Part shown: positions 24,495 through 33,146 of the stretch, in pieces | Layout: each line of letters begins with the position of its first letter | Numbering within the stretch: the first letter of the stretch is position 1 | Assembly (NCBI GenBank): GCA_035776675.1 | Contig: DASTWO010000121.1 | Location: 1-35,759, forward strand | Source: DASSOY01 sp035776675 | GTDB lineage: Bacteria; Bacillota; Bacilli; Bacillales; DASSOY01 | Length of the DNA stretch: 35,759 nt | Direction of reading: 5' to 3' | Program-made: the position numbers and the translations under genes | Notes under the pieces: model-generated | Database searches by the model: none | The model's input: only the letters and a program-made list of their open reading frames with translations | Told to the model about the DNA's origin: nothing

Positions 24495-25541
24495 TCATTT
24501 CGCAGATTTGGAACCATTGATATTGATTAAATCGGTCAGCAGGGAAAATCCTGTTTCAATTCGACCAGCACCTGCACCAGTGACTGTAATCGGACCAGAC
24601 AAGTCGCATTCGTAGGTGATCGCATTTGTTGCTCCCATGACTGAGGAGAGAGGTTCACTCAATGAAAGCTTTTCCGGTTTAACGGAAGCTCTGACATGAC
24701 CATTTTGTTTAGTTATCCTTGCGAGAAGCTTCCACCTTTTCCCCTCTGACTTGGCTTCTTCAATATCTTTTGCGGAAAGGCCGGACATCCCCTGGCACTC
24801 CACTTCTTCTTTTTTTAAAGGTTCATCCAAGACGACATTAGCAAGTATAACCACTTTATATAAAATGTCATGGCCTTCCACATCACTTGTCGGGTCGGCT
24901 TCAGCATAGCCAAGCTCCTGTGCCTTGGCTAATGCGTCATCATACGTCATGTCCTCTTCCATTTTCGATAGAATAAAATTTGTTGTACCGTTCAGAATCC
25001 CGCTGATTTCATTAATGGTATTTCCGGAAAGTGAAACAGCCGGCATCCGTAATGTCGGTGTTCCACTCATTACGGTTCCCTCAAACCCCCACTGGACACC
25101 ATTTTCCGTTGCCAGTGCCGACAGTTCCCTGTATTTAAGAGCAACGGGACCTTTATTCGTTGTAACAAGATTTTTTTCACTTTGAAAAGCTTCACGGCAA
25201 TGATCAATCGCGGGCTGACCTGTTTCCACATCGGTAGGCGTGACTTCAACAATCGTATCGGCGTTTGTTTCCCGGATCGTTTGAAGGCTGTCCCACCCTC
25301 TCTGCAATCCGGATTGATCCGGGTAATTTTCCAGGCTGCCATTTTCATTAACAACATCCAACAGCGTTTGAAGATCGAGTCCTTTAGGATGATAAACAGA
25401 GCCCATGTTCAGATCAGTGACAGCAACAACCTTTGCATCCAAACCAACTTCATTCGTTAACAGTTCTTGTTTTTCCAAAATGATTTCTGCCAATCCCCGG
25501 CCAACGCCACCGAACCCGATAAACGCAAGATTATGTGCCAT
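24495..25541 (-). CDS. Homoserine dehydrogenase without ACT domain
   Basis: A 348-residue homoserine dehydrogenase: Rossmann start LAFIGFGGVGRGLAE, catalytic region LVTTNKGPVALKYREL, GTVMSGTPTL, GILNGTTNFIL, and the signature GYAEADPTSDVEGHDILYKVVILANV. It interconverts L-aspartate semialdehyde and L-homoserine. Unlike the housekeeping Bacillus enzyme, it has no C-terminal ACT regulatory domain and lies in a catabolic-looking operon, overlapping the M20 gene by 11 nt. In this context it may use aspartate semialdehyde arising from diaminobutyrate, or a related hydroxylated substrate. GGAGGTG precedes the ATG. Confidence 0.9.
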   Translation of the reverse strand: MAHNLAFIGFGGVGRGLAEIILEKQELLTNEVGLDAKVVAVTDLNMGSVYHPKGLDLQTLLDVVNENGSLENYPDQSGLQRGWDSLQTIRETNADTIVEVTPTDVETGQPAIDHCREAFQSEKNLVTTNKGPVALKYRELSALATENGVQWGFEGTVMSGTPTLRMPAVSLSGNTINEISGILNGTTNFILSKMEEDMTYDDALAKAQELGYAEADPTSDVEGHDILYKVVILANVVLDEPLKKEEVECQGMSGLSAKDIEEAKSEGKRWKLLARITKQNGHVRASVKPEKLSLSEPLSSVMGATNAITYECDLSGPITVTGAGAGRIETGFSLLTDLININGSKSAK

Positions 25542-26772
25542 TTGATGTCACCTCCGCGTTTTTATCTTTCAACTCATACTGACCCGACAAATAGCGCATG
25601 GCTGTTTCCGCCAGAATAGCTGCACCGTATTGCAGGCACGATTCGTCAATATCAAATTCGGGGGTGTGCAAATCACGCTGTTTACCATCTGGCATTTTGC
25701 AACCAAGGAAGAACATGGCCCCGGGCATATTCTTTGTAACCCAGCTAAAGTCCTCTCCTCCAAGGCCAAATGGCCCGTCATAAGTTTGAAAAGATGGATA
25801 AAGATCACGAATCGTATTTTTCAGCCAATCATTCACCTGCGGGTCGTTTTTCAGGGCGGGTTCCCCGTGTGTGATATCAACGTCAACATCACCACCAAGC
25901 GGTTTAACGACGGTAAAAGCCTTTTCGACTTCCTCAACAAGAAATTCTCTTACCTCAGGACTGTAACTCCGGAGCGTTCCTTCCACCTCAACCTTTGATG
26001 GAATCACATTGGTTGAAGTTCCTCCATGAATTTGGCCAATGGTCACGACACCTGACTCGAGCGGAGATACCTTTCGCGCGATAATACCGTACAAGGCTTG
26101 CATGGTCGGACCGAGCATCCAGATCGGATCCCGGCTTTGTTGCGGATAAGCCCCATGGCCGCCGCTGCCATAGATTGTTCCCTTGAACATATCGATATTG
26201 GCCATACTGTAACCAGCGTTCAATTGAGCTTCACCTGCTTCCCGCCATGGACACATATGCAGGGCAAATGCAGCTTCCGCATCATCCAATACGCCTTCAT
26301 TTACCACGTGGCTTGATCCCGTATGCCCGTTCTTATCAGGTGCCTCCTCGGCAGGTTGAAAGAGGAGCTTAACCGTTCCGTTGCATTCACTTTCTTTAAA
26401 AGATTCGCCCAGCAATTGTGCGACACCAATTAATATCGCTGTATGAGCATCGTGACCGCAGGCATGCATGACACCCTCATTTTGGGAACAATAATCATGA
26501 GAACCTTGTTCATCAATCGGCAGAGCATCCATATCGGCTCTTACCGCAATCGTTGGTCCCTCTCCGTTCGAAAGAGTTCCTAATACACCAGTACCGGCGA
26601 TTCCGGTCTCTATTTCCATTCCATCGATTTCCTTAAGTTTGTCCTCAACAAATGACGACGTATCATGTTCTTCAAAACTAAGTTCAGGATTTTTATGAAT
26701 TTGCCGTCTCCAACGAATAAGTTCATCCGAAAGTTCACTGGCACGTTCAGTGATCTGGTGGTTATTCGCCAA
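25531..26772 (-). CDS. M20-family amidohydrolase, candidate N-acetyl-diaminobutyrate deacetylase
   Basis: A 413-residue M20D-type metallohydrolase. Metal-site segments are visible: ADMDALPIDEQG, MHACGHDAHTAILIG, QPAEEAPD, ALHMCPW, and GLGGEDFSW; a dimerisation domain lies between (IYGSGGHGAYPQQSRDPIWM). Family members deacylate N-acyl amino acids such as N-acetyldiaminopimelate. Because the operon begins with a DoeA-like ectoine hydrolase, whose product is N-alpha-acetyl-diaminobutyrate, this enzyme could take the role of DoeB, which is of a different (AstE/AspA) family. The start is TTG 26770-26772, with AAGGTG 6 nt upstream; the longer reading would overlap the preceding gene. Confidence 0.85.
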   Translation of the reverse strand: MANNHQITERASELSDELIRWRRQIHKNPELSFEEHDTSSFVEDKLKEIDGMEIETGIAGTGVLGTLSNGEGPTIAVRADMDALPIDEQGSHDYCSQNEGVMHACGHDAHTAILIGVAQLLGESFKESECNGTVKLLFQPAEEAPDKNGHTGSSHVVNEGVLDDAEAAFALHMCPWREAGEAQLNAGYSMANIDMFKGTIYGSGGHGAYPQQSRDPIWMLGPTMQALYGIIARKVSPLESGVVTIGQIHGGTSTNVIPSKVEVEGTLRSYSPEVREFLVEEVEKAFTVVKPLGGDVDVDITHGEPALKNDPQVNDWLKNTIRDLYPSFQTYDGPFGLGGEDFSWVTKNMPGAMFFLGCKMPDGKQRDLHTPEFDIDESCLQYGAAILAETAMRYLSGQYELKDKNAEVTSNGT

Positions 26773-26788
26773 TTGAATCACCTTCCTT

Positions 26789-28006
26789 TTACGGAGTGGT
26801 GTGTTCCGGTTGTTTCTCTGAAATTTTTTCGAAGGCTTGTTCGAGATCCGCAATTAAGTCTTCGGTGTTTTCAACTCCCGTCGAATAACGAATCAAACCT
26901 TCTGGAATTCCCATGGCTTTTCGCTCTTCAGCTGAACTTTCGACATGACTTGATGTTCTTGGTATGCTGGCAATTGTTTCGACCGCCCCTAGATTAGCCG
27001 CCAAATGGGCGTGATTCAGGTTGGGAAGAAATTCACGGACAGCGTCAAGGCCGCCTTTTAAAGAAAAGCTGAGCATGCCCCCGAAACCTTCCATTTGTCG
27101 GGCCGCAATGTCATGTCCTTCGTGTGATGGAAGTCCCGGATAGAAAACTTCGTCAACAAGCGGGTGATCCTCTAAATATTTGGAGATCTTAAAGGCGCTT
27201 GATTCTTGTTGTTTAATGCGAAGCTCCAGAGTTTTCATGCCCCGAAGCAACAAATAAGCGGACATTGGATCAAGCGTTGCCCCGTTAATTTCACGAAAGT
27301 GGTAAACTTTCTCGATGAGTTCCTTGGAGCCGCAGACAATCCCACCGAGTGCATCCGCATGGCCACCAAGGAATTTTGTCGCACTGTGAATCACAAGATC
27401 GGCTCCGAGAGCCAATGGATGTTGATTGACAGGTGTTGCAAAAGTATTGTCCACAACTATTAAGGCATCTTCTCTTTTGGCAGCCGCTATTAGCCTTTCG
27501 AGATCGACGATCTTTAATGTCGGGTTCGTCGGAGTTTCCAAATAAAGAATGTCACAGCCCTTTTTGATCTCACTCTCAATTGCTTCATGGTCCGTCGTAT
27601 CGCATAGTTCAACATCCACTTGGAACTTCGGCAAAAACTCTGAGAATATTTTATTGGTTCCACCGTAAGTATCTTTGATTGACACGACTCTATCTCCTGC
27701 TGAAAGCAAGGCAAACAGAGTATTGCTGATGGCAGCCATCCCCGTTGAGGAGCTGGTCGCTGCCTCCGCCTTTTCCAGCATTCTTACTTTTTCTTCGAAC
27801 GCATCAACAGTCGGATTCGTATTTCTGCCATAAATGTGGCCATCTCGTTTATTTAAGGCAACGTCATACCAGTCATCGATATCTTTATACCCAAATGAAA
27901 CACTGTGAACAACAGGAACCTGAGTTGCACCTTGCAGGAGGTACTGGTCTTCACCTGCCCATACGGACTGGGTACCGTAATCCATATCATGCTGGTTTAC
28001 CATCAT
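26789..28006 (-). CDS. Cystathionine gamma-synthase/lyase-family PLP enzyme
   Basis: A 405-residue fold-type I PLP enzyme of the Cys/Met metabolism family. The Schiff-base lysine is K211 in HSATKFLGGHAD; YGRNTNPTVDAFEEKV and SSSTGMAAISNTLFALL bind the cofactor phosphate, and VVDNTFATP and YLETPTNPT are typical. Members catalyse gamma-replacement or elimination on C4-substituted amino acids. GGAGG precedes tandem ATGs. It is second in the operon, 22 nt after the ectoine hydrolase gene. No other methionine-pathway gene apart from the homoserine dehydrogenase is nearby, so a catabolic role is possible; the substrate is not determined. Confidence 0.88.
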   Translation of the reverse strand: MMVNQHDMDYGTQSVWAGEDQYLLQGATQVPVVHSVSFGYKDIDDWYDVALNKRDGHIYGRNTNPTVDAFEEKVRMLEKAEAATSSSTGMAAISNTLFALLSAGDRVVSIKDTYGGTNKIFSEFLPKFQVDVELCDTTDHEAIESEIKKGCDILYLETPTNPTLKIVDLERLIAAAKREDALIVVDNTFATPVNQHPLALGADLVIHSATKFLGGHADALGGIVCGSKELIEKVYHFREINGATLDPMSAYLLLRGMKTLELRIKQQESSAFKISKYLEDHPLVDEVFYPGLPSHEGHDIAARQMEGFGGMLSFSLKGGLDAVREFLPNLNHAHLAANLGAVETIASIPRTSSHVESSAEERKAMGIPEGLIRYSTGVENTEDLIADLEQAFEKISEKQPEHTTP

Positions 28007-28028
28007 TCATTCCTCCTTGATGTACTGA

Positions 28029-29231
28029 TTATCCTTGAGAAGAAATGGTCTTCTCACTTTCCTTAATAATAAGATCACGCGGATAGTTTGCGAGTGTTTC
28101 ACAACCATTTTCAGTAACAACAAACGTTTCACTGATTTCAACACCACAGTCATTTTCCCAAAGCCCAGGAATTAAATGAAAAGTCATGTTAGGCTGCAAA
28201 ACAGTTTGATTCCCTTGACGAATACTTGCCGTATGCTCACTCCAATTCGGCGGATAACTTAAACCAACGGAATACCCGAGTCTGTCATACTTTTCATACC
28301 CATGTTTCTTGATCGTCTCACTCCAAACCGTGGCGACTTCCCCGCAAGTTATACCTGGTTTGACAGCATCGAGTGTCTCATTGATGCTATCATAGACAGC
28401 GTCCGCCAGGCGTCTTTCTCTTGAAGTAGGTTGGCCAAGCTTAATCGTTCTTGCAAGCGGGGAGTGATAACGCTTATAGACACCGGCAAGCTCAAGGGTG
28501 ACAATTTCATTCCCTTGAAAAAGAGATCCATCCCATGTCAAATGGGGACTGGAGGTCTTAACACCTGAAAGCAATAATGGAACAATAGATGGATAGTCGC
28601 CATCAATACCCTCTGCCCCGCTAAGCTGGGCATGATAAATATTCGCGGCGACTTGATTTTCACTCACCCCTTCGTAAATAGACTGGATGCCGGTTTCCAT
28701 CGCATGTTCAGCATTTGCAGCTGCGTTTCTCATATATTGCAGTTCTTGGGTTGACTTCACCATCCGAACATTGCTGACCAATGTTGTTGTATTGATAAAT
28801 TCAGCGTCAGGCAACCAACTTTTGAACGTTTCGTAGCCGATAGCCGAACAATAATAACTGCCCATCTCGACTCCGATCCGCCGTCGGTCCTGATTTAGTT
28901 TCTTGAACAAGTCGGCAACGACATCCATCGGATGTTTGGTTTCTGAATGAAGATAATCATCCGTATAATAATAGATGTGATCGTCATCGAGCCATGTTGT
29001 TAACTTTGCACCGTTTGCATCTTCCCTTCTACCGACCCAAATCGGTTGATCTTGCTCTTTAATGACGATTAAAGCCTGGACAACGTAAAAGGAATACGCG
29101 TCATAACCTGATAAGTAATTGATATTGGAAGGGTTTGAGATTAATAGAACGTCAACTCCTTGGCCTTCCATTCTTTTCTTCACCTGATCAAGCCTTTGCC
29201 GATATTCGGTCATGCCAAATAGTTGTTCCAT
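28029..29231 (-). CDS. doeA: Ectoine hydrolase-like M24-family protein (DoeA/EutD type)
   Basis: A 400-residue creatinase/prolidase-fold protein. It resembles DoeA/EutD as I remember it: VLLISNPSNINYLSGYDAYSFYV, PIWVGRREDANGA, LDDDHIYYYTDDYLHSETKHPMD, IGVEMGSYYCSA, GDYPSIVPLLLSG, and YSVGLSYPPNWSEHT. In ordinary M24 peptidases two metal-binding Asp residues occur in D-F-G and S-D-x-T-R-T; here they read LELAG (E247) and SPLARTI. Loss of these ligands agrees with the metal-free EutD enzymes, which open ectoine to N-acetyl-diaminobutyrate. ATG 29231 follows GAGGGG by 6 nt; ATG 29255 is upstream of that site. It heads a five-gene operon. A different M24 hydrolase remains possible. Confidence 0.75.
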   Translation of the reverse strand: MEQLFGMTEYRQRLDQVKKRMEGQGVDVLLISNPSNINYLSGYDAYSFYVVQALIVIKEQDQPIWVGRREDANGAKLTTWLDDDHIYYYTDDYLHSETKHPMDVVADLFKKLNQDRRRIGVEMGSYYCSAIGYETFKSWLPDAEFINTTTLVSNVRMVKSTQELQYMRNAAANAEHAMETGIQSIYEGVSENQVAANIYHAQLSGAEGIDGDYPSIVPLLLSGVKTSSPHLTWDGSLFQGNEIVTLELAGVYKRYHSPLARTIKLGQPTSRERRLADAVYDSINETLDAVKPGITCGEVATVWSETIKKHGYEKYDRLGYSVGLSYPPNWSEHTASIRQGNQTVLQPNMTFHLIPGLWENDCGVEISETFVVTENGCETLANYPRDLIIKESEKTISSQG

Positions 29232-29324
29232 TGTTTTCCCCTCTTCCTTTAACATTATAAATTTTCAACCCTATAAGTCTCTTCCCTCACATCAGGCTCA
29301 CTAAAACGTAGTCATTCTTTGGCA

Positions 29325-29360
29325 GAAAATAAGAGAGTGCTTATAAAAAAGCACCCTCTT
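29325..29360 (-). terminator. Intrinsic terminator after the 4HBT thioesterase gene
   Basis: On the minus strand AAGAGGGTGCTT (29349-29360) pairs with AAGCACTCTCTT (29331-29342), one G.U pair, followed by ATTTT. It separates the thioesterase gene from the doeA-like operon. Confidence 0.85.
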
Positions 29361-29388
29361 CTCCAAAACTTTATGAACCGCTATTTTT

Positions 29389-29805
29389 TTACCCTTTGAC
29401 AGGTTCGATAAACTTGTCCAACTTCTTTCTCAGCGCCTCCGGAACCGGCTTGCTGGATTGCTCCTCAAAATCAAAATGTACAATCACGGATTCCCCTTTC
29501 GCTATAAGGGTTCCCGTTTTCTCATCATAGATCGGTTGTTCAAGTGTGAAACTGGAATTTCCCACCCTGGACACTTTCGTGCCGATCGTCAGATCTTGAT
29601 CGAAGTAAGCCTGGGCCAGAAAGTCACATTTGATGGTCGCCAATATAAATTGCCATTGATCATATTGGTAGTCGTCATCGGAGGACAACGCTTTGAAGAA
29701 TTCCACCCTCGCATGTTCCAAATAAGAAAAGTAACTCGCATTGTTCACATGCCCAAGTAAATCCGTTTCTCCGAATCGAACAGTCAAGTTTGTTTCATGC
29801 TGCAT
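29389..29805 (-). CDS. 4-hydroxybenzoyl-CoA thioesterase-like acyl-CoA thioesterase
   Basis: A 138-residue hotdog-fold thioesterase of the 4HBT/YbgC type: VRFGETDLLGHVNNASYFSYLEHARVEFF contains the catalytic Asp and the HVNN segment, and IYDEKTGTLIAKGESVIVHFD forms the final strands. It hydrolyses an acyl-CoA; the substrate is unknown. ATG 29805 follows GGAGTG by 6 nt, and the longer reading from 29823 would include that site. It lies downstream of the acyl-CoA degradation operon with an 88-nt gap and has its own terminator, so it may be the last gene of that unit or separate. Confidence 0.85.
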   Translation of the reverse strand: MQHETNLTVRFGETDLLGHVNNASYFSYLEHARVEFFKALSSDDDYQYDQWQFILATIKCDFLAQAYFDQDLTIGTKVSRVGNSSFTLEQPIYDEKTGTLIAKGESVIVHFDFEEQSSKPVPEALRKKLDKFIEPVKG

Positions 29806-29893
29806 CTTCAACACTCCTGCCATATTATCTGTTCATTAGAATATAGAAAACACTGTACGAAAGTCAATTGAATACAACTTAGCAGACCTGCTG

Positions 29894-30835
29894 TCAGACT
29901 CGGGCATACCGCCATCGCCCGTCATGCATTTCCCTTTTGATCTCACCTTTGTGCCGCAAGAATTCGAGATGGGCAATCGTCTCCCCAAGAGCAAAACGGG
30001 TTTCGTGAATGTTCAATTCCTTGTTGAACAATTTGCCGCAAGCTTCATAAATACTTGCACCGGCACCGACAGAATCAAGTGTTTTCTCAAGCCGCCGATC
30101 ATGATGAGTCAGAATTTCGTCAATCCGGATATTAGCTCCTTGAAACGGTTTTCCATGTGACGGGATAACAAAATCAGCATCCAATTCCCGTACTTTTTTT
30201 AATGATGCCATATAAATGCCCAGTGGATTCTCGATTCCGTGAAACCAGTATGCAATATTTGGGGTAATTCGCGGTAAAATATGATCGGTAGACAACAGGA
30301 CGTTTTTCTCCTTGCAATAAAATACAACAAGTCCGTCGGAATGGCCTGGCGTGAAGATAACCTCATATTCATAACGGCCGATTTGAATCTTTTCACCTTC
30401 CTGAAAATAATGATCGATTTCAGGATACGGAGTGACAGAGGCTGTAAATTCCTTCGTATTGCTTGTCATCTGAACCGCTGTTTCTTCAGGCACACCAGCT
30501 GACATGTAATTACGACGAATTTCAAGAATGAAATCTTCTTCCCACACGTGGATACCCGAATCGGCATCGGTCTTCGTCATCGACACACGGGCCCCTGTCT
30601 TTTGTTGCAAGCCGCCGGCATACCCGAAATGATCGGGGTGATAATGGCTGATCAATAATTCCGTTACGTGCTTCCCTTGCAAAAGCTCATTCCAACGATT
30701 CTCGGTTTTTTCATCATGCAAGCCGGTATCGATCATGGTCCATCCGTCTTTGCCTTCCGCAAGAAAACAGTTCACATGATCAAGCCGAAACGGCAAATCT
30801 ATTCTGATCGGTATAATTCCGAGTTCTTCGAACAT
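29894..30835 (-). CDS. MBL-fold metallohydrolase
   Basis: A 313-residue metallo-beta-lactamase-fold hydrolase with the metal motif SHYHPDHFGYAGG, FTPGHSDGLVVFY, LLSTDHILPRITPN and a distal VIPSHGKPF. The C-terminal 100 residues are helical with a winged-helix-like end (HLEFLRHKGEIKREM), as in the LACTB2-like branch. Many such proteins in acyl-CoA operons are thought to act as thioesterases, but the substrate is unknown. ATG 30835 has GGAGG 7 nt upstream; the reading from 30892 overlaps the TetR gene and lacks a ribosome site. It is the last gene of the operon beginning beyond the right edge. Confidence 0.87.
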   Translation of the reverse strand: MFEELGIIPIRIDLPFRLDHVNCFLAEGKDGWTMIDTGLHDEKTENRWNELLQGKHVTELLISHYHPDHFGYAGGLQQKTGARVSMTKTDADSGIHVWEEDFILEIRRNYMSAGVPEETAVQMTSNTKEFTASVTPYPEIDHYFQEGEKIQIGRYEYEVIFTPGHSDGLVVFYCKEKNVLLSTDHILPRITPNIAYWFHGIENPLGIYMASLKKVRELDADFVIPSHGKPFQGANIRIDEILTHHDRRLEKTLDSVGAGASIYEACGKLFNKELNIHETRFALGETIAHLEFLRHKGEIKREMHDGRWRYARV

Positions 30836-30888
30836 GCCCAAACCTCCGTCTTTATCTGATGTTTTATGTCTTTCAGGTCTGCCTAATA

Positions 30889-31467
30889 TCAACTGTCGCC
30901 CTTTTTTACAATGCCGGCCAACAACATTTCCGAATATGTTTCAGTCAGTTGCTCTTCCGATACCGGTCCCGAAGGATCAAACCAATTGTAACTCCAATTG
31001 CACATCCCCAGAATAGCGAATGTCGCCATGTCCGGTCTAATATCTTTGTTAAATTCCCCGTTTTCTATCCCCTGCTCAACGATCTTCTGCAGGTTGAAAC
31101 GAAAAGCCTTTCTTTTACCTTTGATCACCCTTTGATTTTCTTCTTTCAAATTGATCATTTCCCGAAAGAAGATTTTCGCTTTGCGGCCGTTTGGGGCAAT
31201 CTGCTTCAAGGTCAAACCAACCATGTCAAAAAGTTTTGTTTTACAATCTTTATCCCGGGCATCCAGGATGTCTTGCTGTCTTCTCAACAAATCATCAATG
31301 TAGGTAGAGTGGATGTCCATCAATAACTGTTCTTTGGAAGGAAAATAGTAGTAGAATGTTCCTTTTGTTGCTCCAAGCGCGTCCGCAATGTCTTGAATGG
31401 ATGTCTCGCTGAAGCCTTTGGACTCAAACAACTGAATGCTTTGTTTGATAATTTGATCCTTCATCAT
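30889..31467 (-). CDS. TetR/AcrR-family transcriptional regulator
   Basis: A 192-residue TetR-type regulator. The N-terminal helix-turn-helix is clear: IKQSIQLFESKGFSETSIQDIADALGATKGTFYYYFPSKEQLL. The C-terminal helical domain binds the ligand; in operons of this type (acyl-CoA dehydrogenase, MaoC, SDR) such regulators, like FadR of Bacillus, usually respond to acyl-CoA. GAAAGGAA precedes tandem ATGs. It lies between the acyl-CoA dehydrogenase and MBL hydrolase genes and probably regulates the operon; no operator is recognised. Confidence 0.9.
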   Translation of the reverse strand: MMKDQIIKQSIQLFESKGFSETSIQDIADALGATKGTFYYYFPSKEQLLMDIHSTYIDDLLRRQQDILDARDKDCKTKLFDMVGLTLKQIAPNGRKAKIFFREMINLKEENQRVIKGKRKAFRFNLQKIVEQGIENGEFNKDIRPDMATFAILGMCNWSYNWFDPSGPVSEEQLTETYSEMLLAGIVKKGDS

Positions 31468-31503
31468 CTGTATTCCTTTCTTGATAGCAGTATTTTTCCA
31501 ATT

Positions 31504-32721
31504 TCAACTATAATCTTTCACGTATTTCTCTAATTCCAGTTTGGCAACAGAATTGCGATGAACCTCATCTGGCCCGTCGGCCAAACGCAGTGTCCGGGAA
31601 CTCGCCCAACTCGCCGCCAGCGGAAAATCCTCGCTTACGCCAGCTCCGCCATGAGCCTGAATCGCGCGGTCAATCACACGGAGTGCCATATTCGGAGCCA
31701 CTACCTTAATCATCGCGATTTCGGATCGAGCTTCTTTGTTACCGACGGTATCCATCATGTAAGCAGCCTTCAGCGTCAGAAGTCGGGCTTGCTCTATATC
31801 AATCCGCGAATCCGCAATCCATTGCCTCACAACTCCTTGATCCGACAGCTTCTTCCCGAAAGCCTGTCGTTCTTCCACACGTCTGCACATCAACTCCAGT
31901 GCCCGTTCAGCCGCTCCGATTAAACGCATGCAATGATGGATCCGTCCTGGACCAAGTCTGCCCTGAGCGATCGCGAATCCTTTGCCTTCCCCCCAAATCA
32001 AATTGGATGCCGGCACCCGGACATTATCGAATTCAATCTCGGCATGCCCATGCGGGGCATCATCGTAGCCGAAGACCGGCAACGTTCGTATAATCTTAAC
32101 ACCCCGTGTATCCATCGGCACGAGAATCATAGATTGTTGTTTATGCTTCGGGGCTTGCGAATCATTTTTGCCCATGAAAATTGAGATTTTACAACGTGGA
32201 TCACCGGCTCCTGAAGACCACCACTTTCGCGCGTTTATTACGTATTCATTCCCGTCCTTTTCAATCCGTCCCTCGACATTCGTCGCATCAGAAGAAGCCA
32301 CATCAGGCTCCGTCATTGCAAAACACGAACGAATCTCGCCTTCCAGCAGCGGCTTCAACCATTTGTCCTGTTGTTCCGGCGAACCATACCGCGCCAGCAC
32401 TTCCATGTTCCCTGTGTCCGGAGCCGCACAGTTGAATACCTCTGGCGCGATCGGCGACCGCCCCATAATCTCACACAACGGGGCATACTCCAAATTTGTC
32501 AGTCCCGCGCCATAATCGCTGTCAGGCAGGAAGAGATTCCAAAGTCCCCGCTCCTTCGCTTTCGCCTTCATTTCCTCCATCACCGGAGGAATGTTCCAAC
32601 GATTTCCCCCTTGATTGAGCTGTTCTTTGTAAACAGCTTCGTTTGGGTACACGATTTCATCCATAAAGTCATTCAGCTGCTTCTGCCATTGCTTGACCCG
32701 AGTCGAATAATCGAAATTCAT
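31504..32721 (-). CDS. Acyl-CoA dehydrogenase, ACAD10/11-like
   Basis: A 405-residue FAD-dependent acyl-CoA dehydrogenase. Family marks: GNMEVLARYGSPEQQDKWLKPLLEGEIRSCFAMTEPDVASSDATN, the flavin-contact WWSSGAGDPRCK, GPGRIHHCMRLIGAAERALELMC, QAHGGAGVSEDFPLA and RLADGPDEVHRNSVAKLEL. These are features of the branch containing the dehydrogenase domain of ACAD10/ACAD11, not the short-chain housekeeping enzymes. An APH-type kinase gene at the head of the operon matches the other domain of ACAD10/11. The ribosome site is weak (GGGG about 15 nt upstream), so translation may be coupled to the upstream MaoC gene 19 nt away. Confidence 0.92.
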   Translation of the reverse strand: MNFDYSTRVKQWQKQLNDFMDEIVYPNEAVYKEQLNQGGNRWNIPPVMEEMKAKAKERGLWNLFLPDSDYGAGLTNLEYAPLCEIMGRSPIAPEVFNCAAPDTGNMEVLARYGSPEQQDKWLKPLLEGEIRSCFAMTEPDVASSDATNVEGRIEKDGNEYVINARKWWSSGAGDPRCKISIFMGKNDSQAPKHKQQSMILVPMDTRGVKIIRTLPVFGYDDAPHGHAEIEFDNVRVPASNLIWGEGKGFAIAQGRLGPGRIHHCMRLIGAAERALELMCRRVEERQAFGKKLSDQGVVRQWIADSRIDIEQARLLTLKAAYMMDTVGNKEARSEIAMIKVVAPNMALRVIDRAIQAHGGAGVSEDFPLAASWASSRTLRLADGPDEVHRNSVAKLELEKYVKDYS

Positions 32722-32740
32722 CTTAACTCAACGCCCCTTC

Positions 32741-33145
32741 CTATTCATGCAGCCGAAACGTAATTTTTCCTTTCGAGACGGTCTTTCCGCCCTGCTTTAT
32801 CGCTTCTACTTTGAAAAGCAAGTCGCGGCCCTGTTTTTCAGCTAATTCGGCTTTTAAGGTGACCACATCATCCAGATAAACCATCCCGGAAAAACGGTTT
32901 GTAAATTTCTGTACGAATCCCTCTTCAAAATAAGGGGTGAACAGCTTGCCCATGTTCCCCATCGTCCACATTCCATGCGCGATAATACCCGGTAGTCCTG
33001 CTCTTTCCGCCTCTTTATCGATCGTATGAATGGGATTATAATCTCCTGAAGCTCCCGCGTATTTAATTAAATCAAGCCGGGAAACCGGCTCAAGGTCAAC
33101 TGAAGACAATTTATTACCAACATTCAAATCCATAAGATCCTTCAT
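32741..33145 (-). CDS. MaoC-type (R)-hydratase-like dehydratase
   Basis: A 134-residue hotdog-fold protein with the R-hydratase motif: YAGASGDYNPIHTIDKEAERAGLPGIIAHGMWTMG, which holds the Asp and His catalytic pair. It hydrates 2-enoyl-CoA, or the reverse. ATG 33145 follows GAGGAGGG by 7 nt; it is only 1 nt after the stop of the preceding MaoC-N gene, so the two are translationally coupled. The pair probably forms a heteromeric hydratase, as with other split MaoC proteins. Confidence 0.9.
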   Translation of the reverse strand: MKDLMDLNVGNKLSSVDLEPVSRLDLIKYAGASGDYNPIHTIDKEAERAGLPGIIAHGMWTMGNMGKLFTPYFEEGFVQKFTNRFSGMVYLDDVVTLKAELAEKQGRDLLFKVEAIKQGGKTVSKGKITFRLHE

Positions 33146-33146
33146 G

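Noticed and set aside
26789..28006. Naming the PLP enzyme metB or metC of methionine synthesis.
   Set aside because: Sequence family alone does not fix the reaction, and the operon context is catabolic; a specific name would be overreach.
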